Notes under the pieces: model-generated
Told to the model about the DNA's origin: nothing
What the model saw: only the letters and a program-made list of their open reading frames with translations
Database searches by the model: none
Program-made: the position numbers and the translations under genes
Assembly (NCBI GenBank): GCA_035691185.1
Contig: DASSJN010000037.1
Coordinates: 1 to 7,918 of the forward strand
Direction: 5' to 3'
DNA: 7,918 nt
From: RPQJ01 sp035691185
Lineage (GTDB): Bacteria > Pseudomonadota > Gammaproteobacteria > Steroidobacterales > Steroidobacteraceae
Part shown: piece by piece, positions 1-5,517 of the stretch
Numbering within the stretch: position 1 is the stretch's first letter
Layout of the letters: every line of letters starts with the position of its first letter

Positions 1-1
1 G

Positions 2-688
2 GGCGTCACGAGCGACCTCAACGACGTCGAGCGCATCGTCTTCAACGCCCTCGGCGGTGCCGACAACGTCTTCATTGGCAATCTCTCCGGCACCGACGTG
101 ACCGAGGTCGACGTCAACCTCGCCGCCACCGGCGGCGCGGGCGACGGGCAAGCCGACAATGTGTTCGTCAACGGTACCAGCGCCGACGACATCATCCTGC
201 TTGCCGGCGACGCCTCCGGCATCGCGGTGCTGGGGCTCGCAGCCCAGGTCAACGTCACCGGGACGGAGGCGGCGCTCGATACGATCACGGTCTATGGCCA
301 CGCGGGTGCAGACGTGATCGACGCCACGAACGTCGCGGGGGGCGCGGTCAAGCTCGTGCTCGACGGCGGCGACGGCGACGACGTGATCCTCGGCAGCGCC
401 GGCGACGACGTGATCATCGGCGGTGCGGGCAACGACGTGCTGATCGGCGGTGGCGGCAACGACGTGATCATCGGCGGCGGCGACGACGACGTCATCATCC
501 AGGACTTCGTGGCCGGGGCCGGCACCGACGACCAGATCGACCTGAGCGGCCGTGGCCTCACCTTCGACTGGCTGATGGCGAACGCCCGCGAGGTGGAGGG
601 CGCCACCGTGCTCGACCTCGGCGACCAGCAGATCACGCTGCACGGCGTGGCTCTGGACTCGCTGCACCAGGATGATTTCCTGATCTAG
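2..688 (+). CDS. RTX (hemolysin-type) calcium-binding protein, C-terminal part
   Basis: The frame is open from the left edge, so the gene starts upstream and 228 C-terminal residues are visible; a GTG at 98 is internal. The first ~120 visible residues are Gly/Asp/Val-rich beta-type sequence with two related stretches (GADNVFIGN and ADNVFVNGT). Residues ~122-166 are five consecutive GGxGxDxxx nonapeptides (GGDGDDVIL, GSAGDDVII, GGAGNDVLI, GGGGNDVII, GGGDDDVII), which in RTX proteins fold as a Ca2+-binding beta-roll outside the cell. The tail (DFVAGAGTDDQIDLSG, then EVEGATVLDLGDQQITLHGV, ending DDFLI) matches the C-terminal region common in type I secretion substrates, so export without a cleaved N-terminal signal is inferred. 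No ABC transporter or membrane-fusion gene lies in the window. The activity cannot be told, because any N-terminal effector domain is outside the window. Confidence 0.9.
   Translation, partial: GVTSDLNDVERIVFNALGGADNVFIGNLSGTDVTEVDVNLAATGGAGDGQADNVFVNGTSADDIILLAGDASGIAVLGLAAQVNVTGTEAALDTITVYGHAGADVIDATNVAGGAVKLVLDGGDGDDVILGSAGDDVIIGGAGNDVLIGGGGNDVIIGGGDDDVIIQDFVAGAGTDDQIDLSGRGLTFDWLMANAREVEGATVLDLGDQQITLHGVALDSLHQDDFLI
365..499 (+). repeat. Five tandem 27-bp units encoding RTX nonapeptides
   Basis: Five in-frame 27-bp units follow one another without gaps. Units two to four share the core ggc(a/g)acgacgtg with few changes, and the first and fifth are more diverged. Each unit encodes one Ca2+-binding turn plus a beta strand. 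The DNA-level similarity suggests expansion by recombination or slippage under protein-level selection. Confidence 0.9.
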
Positions 689-702
689 TGCAGCCGTGGC
701 GC

Positions 703-737
703 GGGGCAGGCGGAGACGATCGGTTTCCGTCTGCCCC
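703..737 (+). terminator. 15-bp stem hairpin between convergent genes, likely transcription end
   Basis: Arms 703-717 and 723-737 enclose a 5-nt loop (718-722). In the plus-strand transcript all 15 positions pair, two of them as G-U. In the minus-strand transcript the same two positions become C-A mismatches, so the hairpin is better suited to the RTX gene, whose stop lies 14 nt before it. No T-run follows on either strand, so it is not a canonical intrinsic terminator. It may act as an RNA 3'-end stabiliser or a Rho-associated end. Confidence 0.6.
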
Positions 738-753
738 CTGCCATGAACACAGG

Positions 754-2421
754 TCAGTCCGGCATGGAGTCGGGACCGGCCTCGCGCCAGCTGCGCCATT
801 CGGCGAGGCGCCGCTGCCGCACCGCGGACAGATGCTCGGCCACGCGCTGCCGCATTGCGGGCCCCTTCGTCGCGACCGGCTTCGACGCAGTGGCGTCCGT
901 CGTTGCAGGTGCGGCCGGCAGGGCCCCGAGCGGCACACGATCGGCGTAGACATCGGTGCGATTCGACGTCTCGCCGTTGTTCGTGCGGGCATACAGCGCA
1001 ATGAAGGTCGACGCATCCGTCGAATCGAGCCCCTGGTAGTCACCGACGAAAAGCCCTCCGGCGTTCGGCGCGTCCAGCAGATCGAAGTCGCCGGCCAGGC
1101 GCGTCTCCGACCAGTCGACACCGTTGCGTGACGTGGCCAGCCACAGGTCGGTCGGCCGGTAGGTTCCCGTTCCCGGCTGCCGGAAGTCGTAGTACGTCAC
1201 GCCGATCGCTCCGCCCGGCAGGACGGCCAGCGTGGGCGTGAACGCCGGCACGTCGGGCCGTGCGTTGACGCGACCCGGGGCGCTCCAGGTGAACCCACCG
1301 TCGGTCGACCGGGCGAGCGCGATCGCGTCGTGGTCGCCGTCCGTGAACCGGGCGTCATGCCAGACGGCATACAACGCGCCATCGTCGGAGCCGGCGGCGA
1401 ACGTGCCGAGAATCTCGCCGGTGCGCACGACCAGATCCTGCTCGGGCGTCCGCGTGCCCACTGCCAGCAACTCCGCGATCCGCGTGGGCCCCGACCAACT
1501 CGAGCCCTTGTCGCTGGACCGGATCACCGAGACGAGCCCCTCGGTCGCCGACGGGTTGCCGGGCGCGGGGCCCAGTTCGACGAAAAAGACGTGCACCGCA
1601 CCGTCGGGTGTCGTCACGGGCACGTTGCCGATCGTCTGCCTGCCCGAGCCCGGATCGTAGATCGTCCTTGCCGCTTCCCACGTCGCTCCTCCATTGGTCG
1701 AACGCGCAAGCAGCGTCGGACCACGTTCGTCGAGGCCGATGCGGTCCCAGACGGCGTAGACATGGCGCGCGTCCGTGGAGTCGATCGCGAGCGCTTCCTT
1801 GTCGTTGAACAGCCGGGTGCCATCGTCGTCGACGAGCAACACGGTGGGACCCCAGCTGATGCCGCCGTCGAGCGACCGGCTGACGACGACCGCACTGCGC
1901 GCGCCCACCGCGTTGGCTCCGCCGGTGAACGCAATTCCAATCTGGATCGCGGTGTTGCCGGCCACGGCGACCCAGGGATCCGACACCCGCTCGAACTCAC
2001 CGCCGGCGCATGTCGAAAACGGCGCCGGTTGCGGTGCGCTCCAGGTCGTCCCGCCGTCGATCGAGACGGACGTCGCGAGCCCGCGCGCACCGCCGTCAGA
2101 CAGCCTGTCCTGCTGCCACGCCGCCACCAGGTGGTTCGGGTCCGCGCGATCGACCGCGAGGTGGGGCTCGACCTCGGCATTCGCGTAGATCGTCGCGCCC
2201 TCGGGGACGACAAGACAGGTTGCGCCGAACGGGGACGCCCGGCTGACACGCACGGCCGTGGCGGTCGTGGACACCGGCGGTTCCTGCGGCGGTGGTGGAG
2301 GCTCGTTGCCGCCCCCGCCACCGGAGCCCCCGCCGCCACCGCAGCCCGCGACGGCGGCAAGCAGCAGTGCAGCAAGCAGGTTGCATCGACCGCGACGGCG
2401 GCGATCCGGCCTGGACGTCAC
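754..2421 (-). CDS. BNR/Asp-box repeat (sialidase-fold) lipoprotein
   Basis: A 555-residue protein is read from GTG 2421. This start is chosen because AGGGAGAG lies 5 nt upstream and the reading begins with a basic stretch (RPDRRRRGR), a hydrophobic core (LLAALLLAA) and the lipobox VAGC, giving Cys27 as the lipidated residue. A Gly-rich then Pro-rich linker follows (~28-50). The body has six Asp-boxes, S-x-D/N-x-G-x-x-W or close, near residues 120-127, 183-190, 241-248, 302-309, 372-379 and 431-437; these mark the turns of a six-bladed beta-propeller as in sialidases and related glycosidases or lectins. The C-terminal ~40 residues are charged and Arg-rich. I do not see the RIP-type motif of true sialidases, so hydrolysis of sialic acid is not supported; carbohydrate binding or another propeller activity is as likely. 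It is convergent with the RTX gene and divergent from the reductase gene. Confidence 0.85.
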   Translation of the reverse strand: MTSRPDRRRRGRCNLLAALLLAAVAGCGGGGGSGGGGGNEPPPPPQEPPVSTTATAVRVSRASPFGATCLVVPEGATIYANAEVEPHLAVDRADPNHLVAAWQQDRLSDGGARGLATSVSIDGGTTWSAPQPAPFSTCAGGEFERVSDPWVAVAGNTAIQIGIAFTGGANAVGARSAVVVSRSLDGGISWGPTVLLVDDDGTRLFNDKEALAIDSTDARHVYAVWDRIGLDERGPTLLARSTNGGATWEAARTIYDPGSGRQTIGNVPVTTPDGAVHVFFVELGPAPGNPSATEGLVSVIRSSDKGSSWSGPTRIAELLAVGTRTPEQDLVVRTGEILGTFAAGSDDGALYAVWHDARFTDGDHDAIALARSTDGGFTWSAPGRVNARPDVPAFTPTLAVLPGGAIGVTYYDFRQPGTGTYRPTDLWLATSRNGVDWSETRLAGDFDLLDAPNAGGLFVGDYQGLDSTDASTFIALYARTNNGETSNRTDVYADRVPLGALPAAPATTDATASKPVATKGPAMRQRVAEHLSAVRQRRLAEWRSWREAGPDSMPD

Positions 2422-2522
2422 GCGTGCTCTCCCTGCGTGAAGGAACGGACTGGCGCGTCGGCAGTATGCCCTCGCCCGGGCAACGAGCGTAGGCCAGGCA
2501 CGCGCACACGACTCGACAGCTC

Positions 2523-2545
2523 GGTTCGTTGCTCCGAGGTTCGTT
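2523..2545. repeat. Two direct copies of GGTTCGTT in a divergent promoter region
   Basis: GGTTCGTT occurs at 2523-2530 and 2538-2545, a 15-bp period, inside the 198-bp gap (2422-2619) between the divergent lipoprotein and reductase genes. It could be a regulator half-site pair or chance. I see no convincing -35/-10 pair in this gap, and nothing else recognisable apart from a GCCCGGGC palindrome near 2474. Confidence 0.2.
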
Positions 2546-2619
2546 CTCGTCGCGCACAAGCGGTCGTCGTTGGGCTACCTTAGGACTTCGTCGCTCACAC
2601 GGCTTGCGGGCACGCCACC

Positions 2620-3492
2620 ATGACCGAAACGAACGCTCAGATGGGGTTCAGGATGATCGGAGACATCAACGTCGGCGACCTGCGGGTTCCGCGCCTCGGC
2701 TTCGGCGCCATGCGCGTCACCGGCGAAGGGATCTGGGGCGACCCGCCCGACCCGGCCGCGGCCCGCGCACTCCTGCGACGCGTCGTGGAACTCGGCGTTC
2801 GGTTCATCGATACCGCCGATTCATACGGACCCGAGGTGAGCGAACGGCTCATCGCCGAGGCGCTGCATCCGTATCCGGACGGGCTCCTGATCGCGACCAA
2901 GGGTGGCATCGTGCGGCCCGACCGGTCGAGCTGGGTACCGGACGGCAGGCCCGAACACCTGCGCGCCGCGTGCGAGGCGAGCCTGCGCAGGCTTCGCCTC
3001 GAGCGCATCGACCTCTACCAGTTGCACACGGTCGACTCGCGCGTGCCGCTCGAGGAGTCGGTCGGCGCGCTCGCGCGCCTGCAGCAGGAAGGCAAGATCC
3101 GCCACGTCGGCGTCTCGAACGTGACGGCGCCGCAGCTCGAACGCGCGCGCCGCATCGTCAAGGTCGTCTCGGTGCAGAACCGCTACAACGTCGCCGATCG
3201 CTCCTCGGAGGAGGTGCTCGAGGCGTGCGAACGCGACGGCCTCGCGTTCATTCCGTGGGCGCCGCTGGTGCAGAGCGAGCGCGACCGCGGGTCGCCACAG
3301 CGCGCCGCACTCGAATCGTGGGCGCGATCGCACGAATTGTCCGTGCACCAGGCGGCACTGGCGTGGCTGCTGCTCAAGTCGCCCGCGATGCTGCCGATTC
3401 CGGGCACGTCGAAAGTGCCGCACCTGGAAGCGAACCTTGCCGCGGCACTGGCCGCGCGCGGACTGCAGGGCGAACTGTCGGCGATCGCGTAG
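2620..3492 (+). CDS. Aldo/keto reductase
   Basis: This 290-residue protein covers a full-length (alpha/beta)8 NADPH-dependent aldo/keto reductase, which reduces carbonyl groups in the cytoplasm. The catalytic tetrad is complete: Asp64 in FIDTAD, Tyr69 in SYG, Lys94 in ATKGG and His136 in YQLHTVD. Other family signatures are GKIRHVGVSN (~158-167), SVQNRYN (184-190) and the C-terminal cofactor-phosphate motif IPGTSKVPHLEAN (~260-272). The pattern GIWGDP, DSYGPEVSE and RPEHLRAACEASLRRL resembles the E. coli YdbC/PdxI (pyridoxal reductase) branch, which has a similar length. That is a resemblance from memory, so the substrate is left open. ATG 2620 is the first start; ATG 2641 is an alternative, and neither has a strong Shine-Dalgarno. 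It stands alone on its strand and is convergent with the next gene, 32 bp away. Confidence 0.93.
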   Translation: MTETNAQMGFRMIGDINVGDLRVPRLGFGAMRVTGEGIWGDPPDPAAARALLRRVVELGVRFIDTADSYGPEVSERLIAEALHPYPDGLLIATKGGIVRPDRSSWVPDGRPEHLRAACEASLRRLRLERIDLYQLHTVDSRVPLEESVGALARLQQEGKIRHVGVSNVTAPQLERARRIVKVVSVQNRYNVADRSSEEVLEACERDGLAFIPWAPLVQSERDRGSPQRAALESWARSHELSVHQAALAWLLLKSPAMLPIPGTSKVPHLEANLAAALAARGLQGELSAIA

Positions 3493-3524
3493 CTCGTCAC
3501 GCGTCGTCGCCGGGCTTCGGAAAC

Positions 3525-3677
3525 CTAGCTCGACAGCATCACGGCGATGCTCGCGATCGCCATCCAGAGCGGCAGGGAGAACAGAAGCCCGAAGCAGACA
3601 CCCCGGGCCAGGCCCGCCTCTGCCTCGACGATCGATTGCGCGTCCATGAGCTGCGTTCCGGTGACGACCACGGTCAT
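3525..3677 (-). CDS. Small single-pass membrane protein (50 aa)
   Basis: A 50-residue frame opens with ATG 3677 and ends at TAG 3525-3527. Its ATG overlaps the stop of the upstream HD gene as ATGA, the usual arrangement for translational coupling, which is the main reason to call it real. Residues ~1-23 are a polar N-terminus with an acidic helix-like part (MDAQSIVEAEAGLAR). Residues ~25-48 form one hydrophobic segment (CFGLLFSLPLWMAIASIAVM) that would span the inner membrane. It has no motif I can name. Position suggests a partner or membrane anchor for the HD protein, which is inference only. A short frame in high-GC DNA could be chance, but the overlap and the clean membrane helix argue against that. 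Confidence 0.62.
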   Translation of the reverse strand: MTVVVTGTQLMDAQSIVEAEAGLARGVCFGLLFSLPLWMAIASIAVMLSS

Positions 3678-4462
3678 TGGGCGTGGGCGACCTCGTCGGG
3701 CCACAGCGACCGGGCCTCGGACTGGCCCTCCACCCGCACCCGTATCATGCGCTCGGGCTGAAACGTTTCCTGCACGCTTTCGACGATCCCCGTGTCGCCC
3801 GGCTTGAGCGAACCGGTCAGCTCCCGCGGCACTTTGACGAGCCGCACGCGGTCGCCCGCGTAGAAGCCGCCGGCTCCCTCGCTGATATCAAGCAGGCGCT
3901 GGTACAGCGCCGGCGCCGGGTTGCGCATCTGCGCGAACACCGGCTGCAAGGTCGGCCATTCGGCGCGGTACCTCTGCAGGAGCGACTGGCTGCCGTCACG
4001 TGCGCTCTGCCAGGTACCGGCGAGCCGGTCGCACATCTCGAGCAGGATGGCGGGCGGGAAGGCGCGGAGCTTGTGCGCGACGTCGTCCAGGCGCTGCTGG
4101 CTCGTCGCCCCGCGGCCCGTGACGCCGTCTACGAGCACCAGCACGTCGGGACCGAACCGCTCGAGGATTTCTTCCTCGCTCGTGTCTGTGTCCGAGAGCA
4201 GCTCGTGCAGGTAGGCAGCGACCCGGACGGTCTCCGGCAATCCGCAGGCCGCCGCGATTGCGTGCACTTCGTCGAGGTGCGCCACGCGCGAGGGGTCTGC
4301 GTGGCGATGCGCGCCGTGGCGTTCGAGGGCGAATGCTCTTGCGCGCTCGGCCAGCGCCCCGCGCTCGATACGCGCGAGGTCCAGCCCGAGCACGCGGCCC
4401 GTCGAGGAACCGTCCGCCTGGCCGAGATGATTCAATGCCTCCACGACGGTGCACTTTGCCAA
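3674..4462 (-). CDS. SpoT/MESH1-like HD-fold protein with C-terminal SH3-like domain
   Basis: The 262-residue protein has two parts. Residues ~40-150 align by eye with the HD domain of SpoT/RelA/MESH1 (p)ppGpp hydrolases: H62, then 24 residues on HE at 86-87, SDTDTSEEEILERFGPDV, LVDGVTGR, and CDRLAG with D145. Relative to those enzymes, the HD Asp is Glu87 and the catalytic Glu of the ED pair is Ser90 (Asp91 is kept). H62, H86 and D145 are kept, so metal binding may survive while ppGpp hydrolysis is doubtful. Residues ~198-260 (GDRVRLVKVP, PGDTGIV, IRVRVEG, SLWPDEV) look like a small SH3/KOW-like barrel. No synthetase or TGS domain is present. The start is uncertain: TTG 4462 follows GGGGA by only 3 nt, and no ATG exists in frame upstream before the stop. 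The next gene overlaps its stop; the TVP38-type gene lies 119 bp upstream. Confidence 0.8.
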   Translation of the reverse strand: MAKCTVVEALNHLGQADGSSTGRVLGLDLARIERGALAERARAFALERHGAHRHADPSRVAHLDEVHAIAAACGLPETVRVAAYLHELLSDTDTSEEEILERFGPDVLVLVDGVTGRGATSQQRLDDVAHKLRAFPPAILLEMCDRLAGTWQSARDGSQSLLQRYRAEWPTLQPVFAQMRNPAPALYQRLLDISEGAGGFYAGDRVRLVKVPRELTGSLKPGDTGIVESVQETFQPERMIRVRVEGQSEARSLWPDEVAHAQ

Positions 4463-4487
4463 ATGTCCCCGCGCACCAGTACGCGGG
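4463..4487 (-). promoter_or_regulatory. Possible Shine-Dalgarno-sequestering hairpin before the HD gene
   Basis: On the minus strand CCCGCG (4487-4482) and CGCGGG (4473-4468) can pair around an 8-nt loop. The 3' arm contains most of the GGGGA that is the only ribosome-binding candidate for the TTG start at 4462. A perfect 6-bp G/C stem is easily found by chance at this base composition, so this is tentative. Confidence 0.25.
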
Positions 4488-4581
4488 AGAATCGCGCGAC
4501 GACCTCGGTAATTTGCTTGCCGCCGCGGGCTATGCAGTCGTCATTGCGATTTGCGCGTAGGCAGGTCGGAAGTCGGTCGCG

Positions 4582-5259
4582 TCACGCCAGGCGCCTGTGC
4601 AGCTCGCTCAGTGCATACAGGCTGAATGCCGCGCCGACGAACGCGACCATCACCAGCGCAGCGACGTGGCGGTTCACCACACCGTCGCCCAGCAGCACGG
4701 CGCCCGCGGCGAAGGGAAGTTCCGCCACCGCCAGCGCGACGACGTAGGTCCGCAAGCGCACGCGGAGATAGCCGCACAGGTATCCCGGGATCTCCGAAGG
4801 CATCGCAAGATGAAGCAGCAGCACCAATGGAAACGTCGCCTCGGCCGGCAGGCGCCGACGATAGAAATCGATGTCGCCGGAGACGACCCTGCGTGCCCGC
4901 GGCCCGCGCACTGCGCGGCCGAGTGCATAGGTGCACAGCCCGCCCAGCAGCCACCCGAGCCACAGCAGCACGAGCGTGACCAGCTTGCCCCAGGTGAACA
5001 CGGCCGCGGGCAGGAGCAGCGCGCTGGAGAAAAACGCGAGCATGGCCGACGCGGCCGCCAGCAGCACGAACACGAGGGGGCCGAGGGACGGATGCCCCGC
5101 GATCAGCCGTTCGGCGATGGACAGTGCTCGCTGCAGGTCGCCATAGACCTCGTCCACGGACAGCAGCAGCGCCACGGAGCAGCAGATCAGCACGAGGCCG
5201 ATCGCGCGACTCCGCCCGCGGGTACTGAGTCTCCCTGGCACGAACTCGCCGGACGCCAC
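4582..5259 (-). CDS. TVP38/TMEM64 family (VTT domain) inner-membrane protein
   Basis: A 225-residue protein has about five to six hydrophobic segments (~19-35, 59-88, 93-114, 143-156, 172-190, 199-217). The central part carries VTT/DedA-superfamily features: a loop rich in small and aromatic residues ending FSSALLLPAAVFTWGK (~77-92), LLWLGWLLGGL with a following YALGR (~98-115), and the second re-entrant-type motif MPSEIPGYLCGYLRV (~153-167), then ELPFA and LLGDGVV. The superfamily includes lipid scramblases and flippases and proteins for membrane homeostasis; the substrate here is unknown. GTG 5259 is the first start in frame, with a weak GGGAAA 7 nt upstream; GTG at codon 7 is an alternative. 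It probably heads a unit with the HD gene and the small membrane protein, and is divergent from the glucan synthase gene. Confidence 0.88.
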   Translation of the reverse strand: MASGEFVPGRLSTRGRSRAIGLVLICCSVALLLSVDEVYGDLQRALSIAERLIAGHPSLGPLVFVLLAAASAMLAFFSSALLLPAAVFTWGKLVTLVLLWLGWLLGGLCTYALGRAVRGPRARRVVSGDIDFYRRRLPAEATFPLVLLLHLAMPSEIPGYLCGYLRVRLRTYVVALAVAELPFAAGAVLLGDGVVNRHVAALVMVAFVGAAFSLYALSELHRRLA

Positions 5260-5460
5260 CGTGCAGTTTCCCGATTGACGACGATCTAGTGAGCAACCCG
5301 CGCGGAGCGCAGGCTATAGGTGATATCTCGTACCGCCCTTGCCGGCTCCGAGCCCAGTCGTCAGCGACCCTCCTGCCCACCCCCCGACCCCGGCCGACGG
5401 CATCGAGGTGGGCCTCGCCGCAACATGCGTGCTAGGCTCGAAGCGGTCGCGCACGTCTGC

Positions 5461-5474
5461 CCCATTCGAATGGG
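5461..5474. promoter_or_regulatory. Perfect 14-bp palindrome upstream of the glucan synthase gene
   Basis: CCCATTCGAATGGG reads the same on both strands, with an AT-rich centre unusual for its surroundings. It lies 43 bp before the ATG of the glucan synthase gene, in the 258-bp divergent gap (5260-5517). A dimeric regulator operator is plausible. The same gap holds an AT-richer patch near 5314-5330 and a small CGAGG/CCTCG hairpin (5404-5417), but no clear sigma-70 promoter. Confidence 0.35.
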
Positions 5475-5517
5475 CGCGTCGTGACCTTCCCGGACACTCA
5501 TGGAGCTTCAACGGTAG

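Noticed and set aside
2422..2559. N-terminal 46-residue extension of the Asp-box lipoprotein up to an upstream start at 2559
   Set aside because: It would place the signal peptide and lipobox internally. The GTG at 2421 has a good ribosome site 5 nt away and gives a normal lipoprotein signal.
1330..2583. Long plus-strand open frame (417 codons)
   Set aside because: It lies opposite the Asp-box lipoprotein gene, is Arg/Pro/Gly-rich with no recognisable motif, and is typical of antisense frames in high-GC DNA.
2529..3761. Plus-strand open frame of 410 codons
   Set aside because: It overlaps the aldo/keto reductase in another frame. The reductase frame has the full catalytic tetrad, and this one is Arg-rich without motifs.
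3677..4747. Plus-strand open frame of 356 codons
   Set aside because: It is antisense to the HD gene and part of the VTT gene, and its composition fits a shadow frame.
5314..5330. AT-richer patch (ctatag, gatatc) as a promoter for either divergent gene
   Set aside because: No matching -35 element at proper spacing could be identified on either strand.
4541..5380. Minus-strand open frame of 279 codons
   Set aside because: It is in another frame over the VTT membrane gene, Arg/Gly-rich, without membrane segments or motifs.
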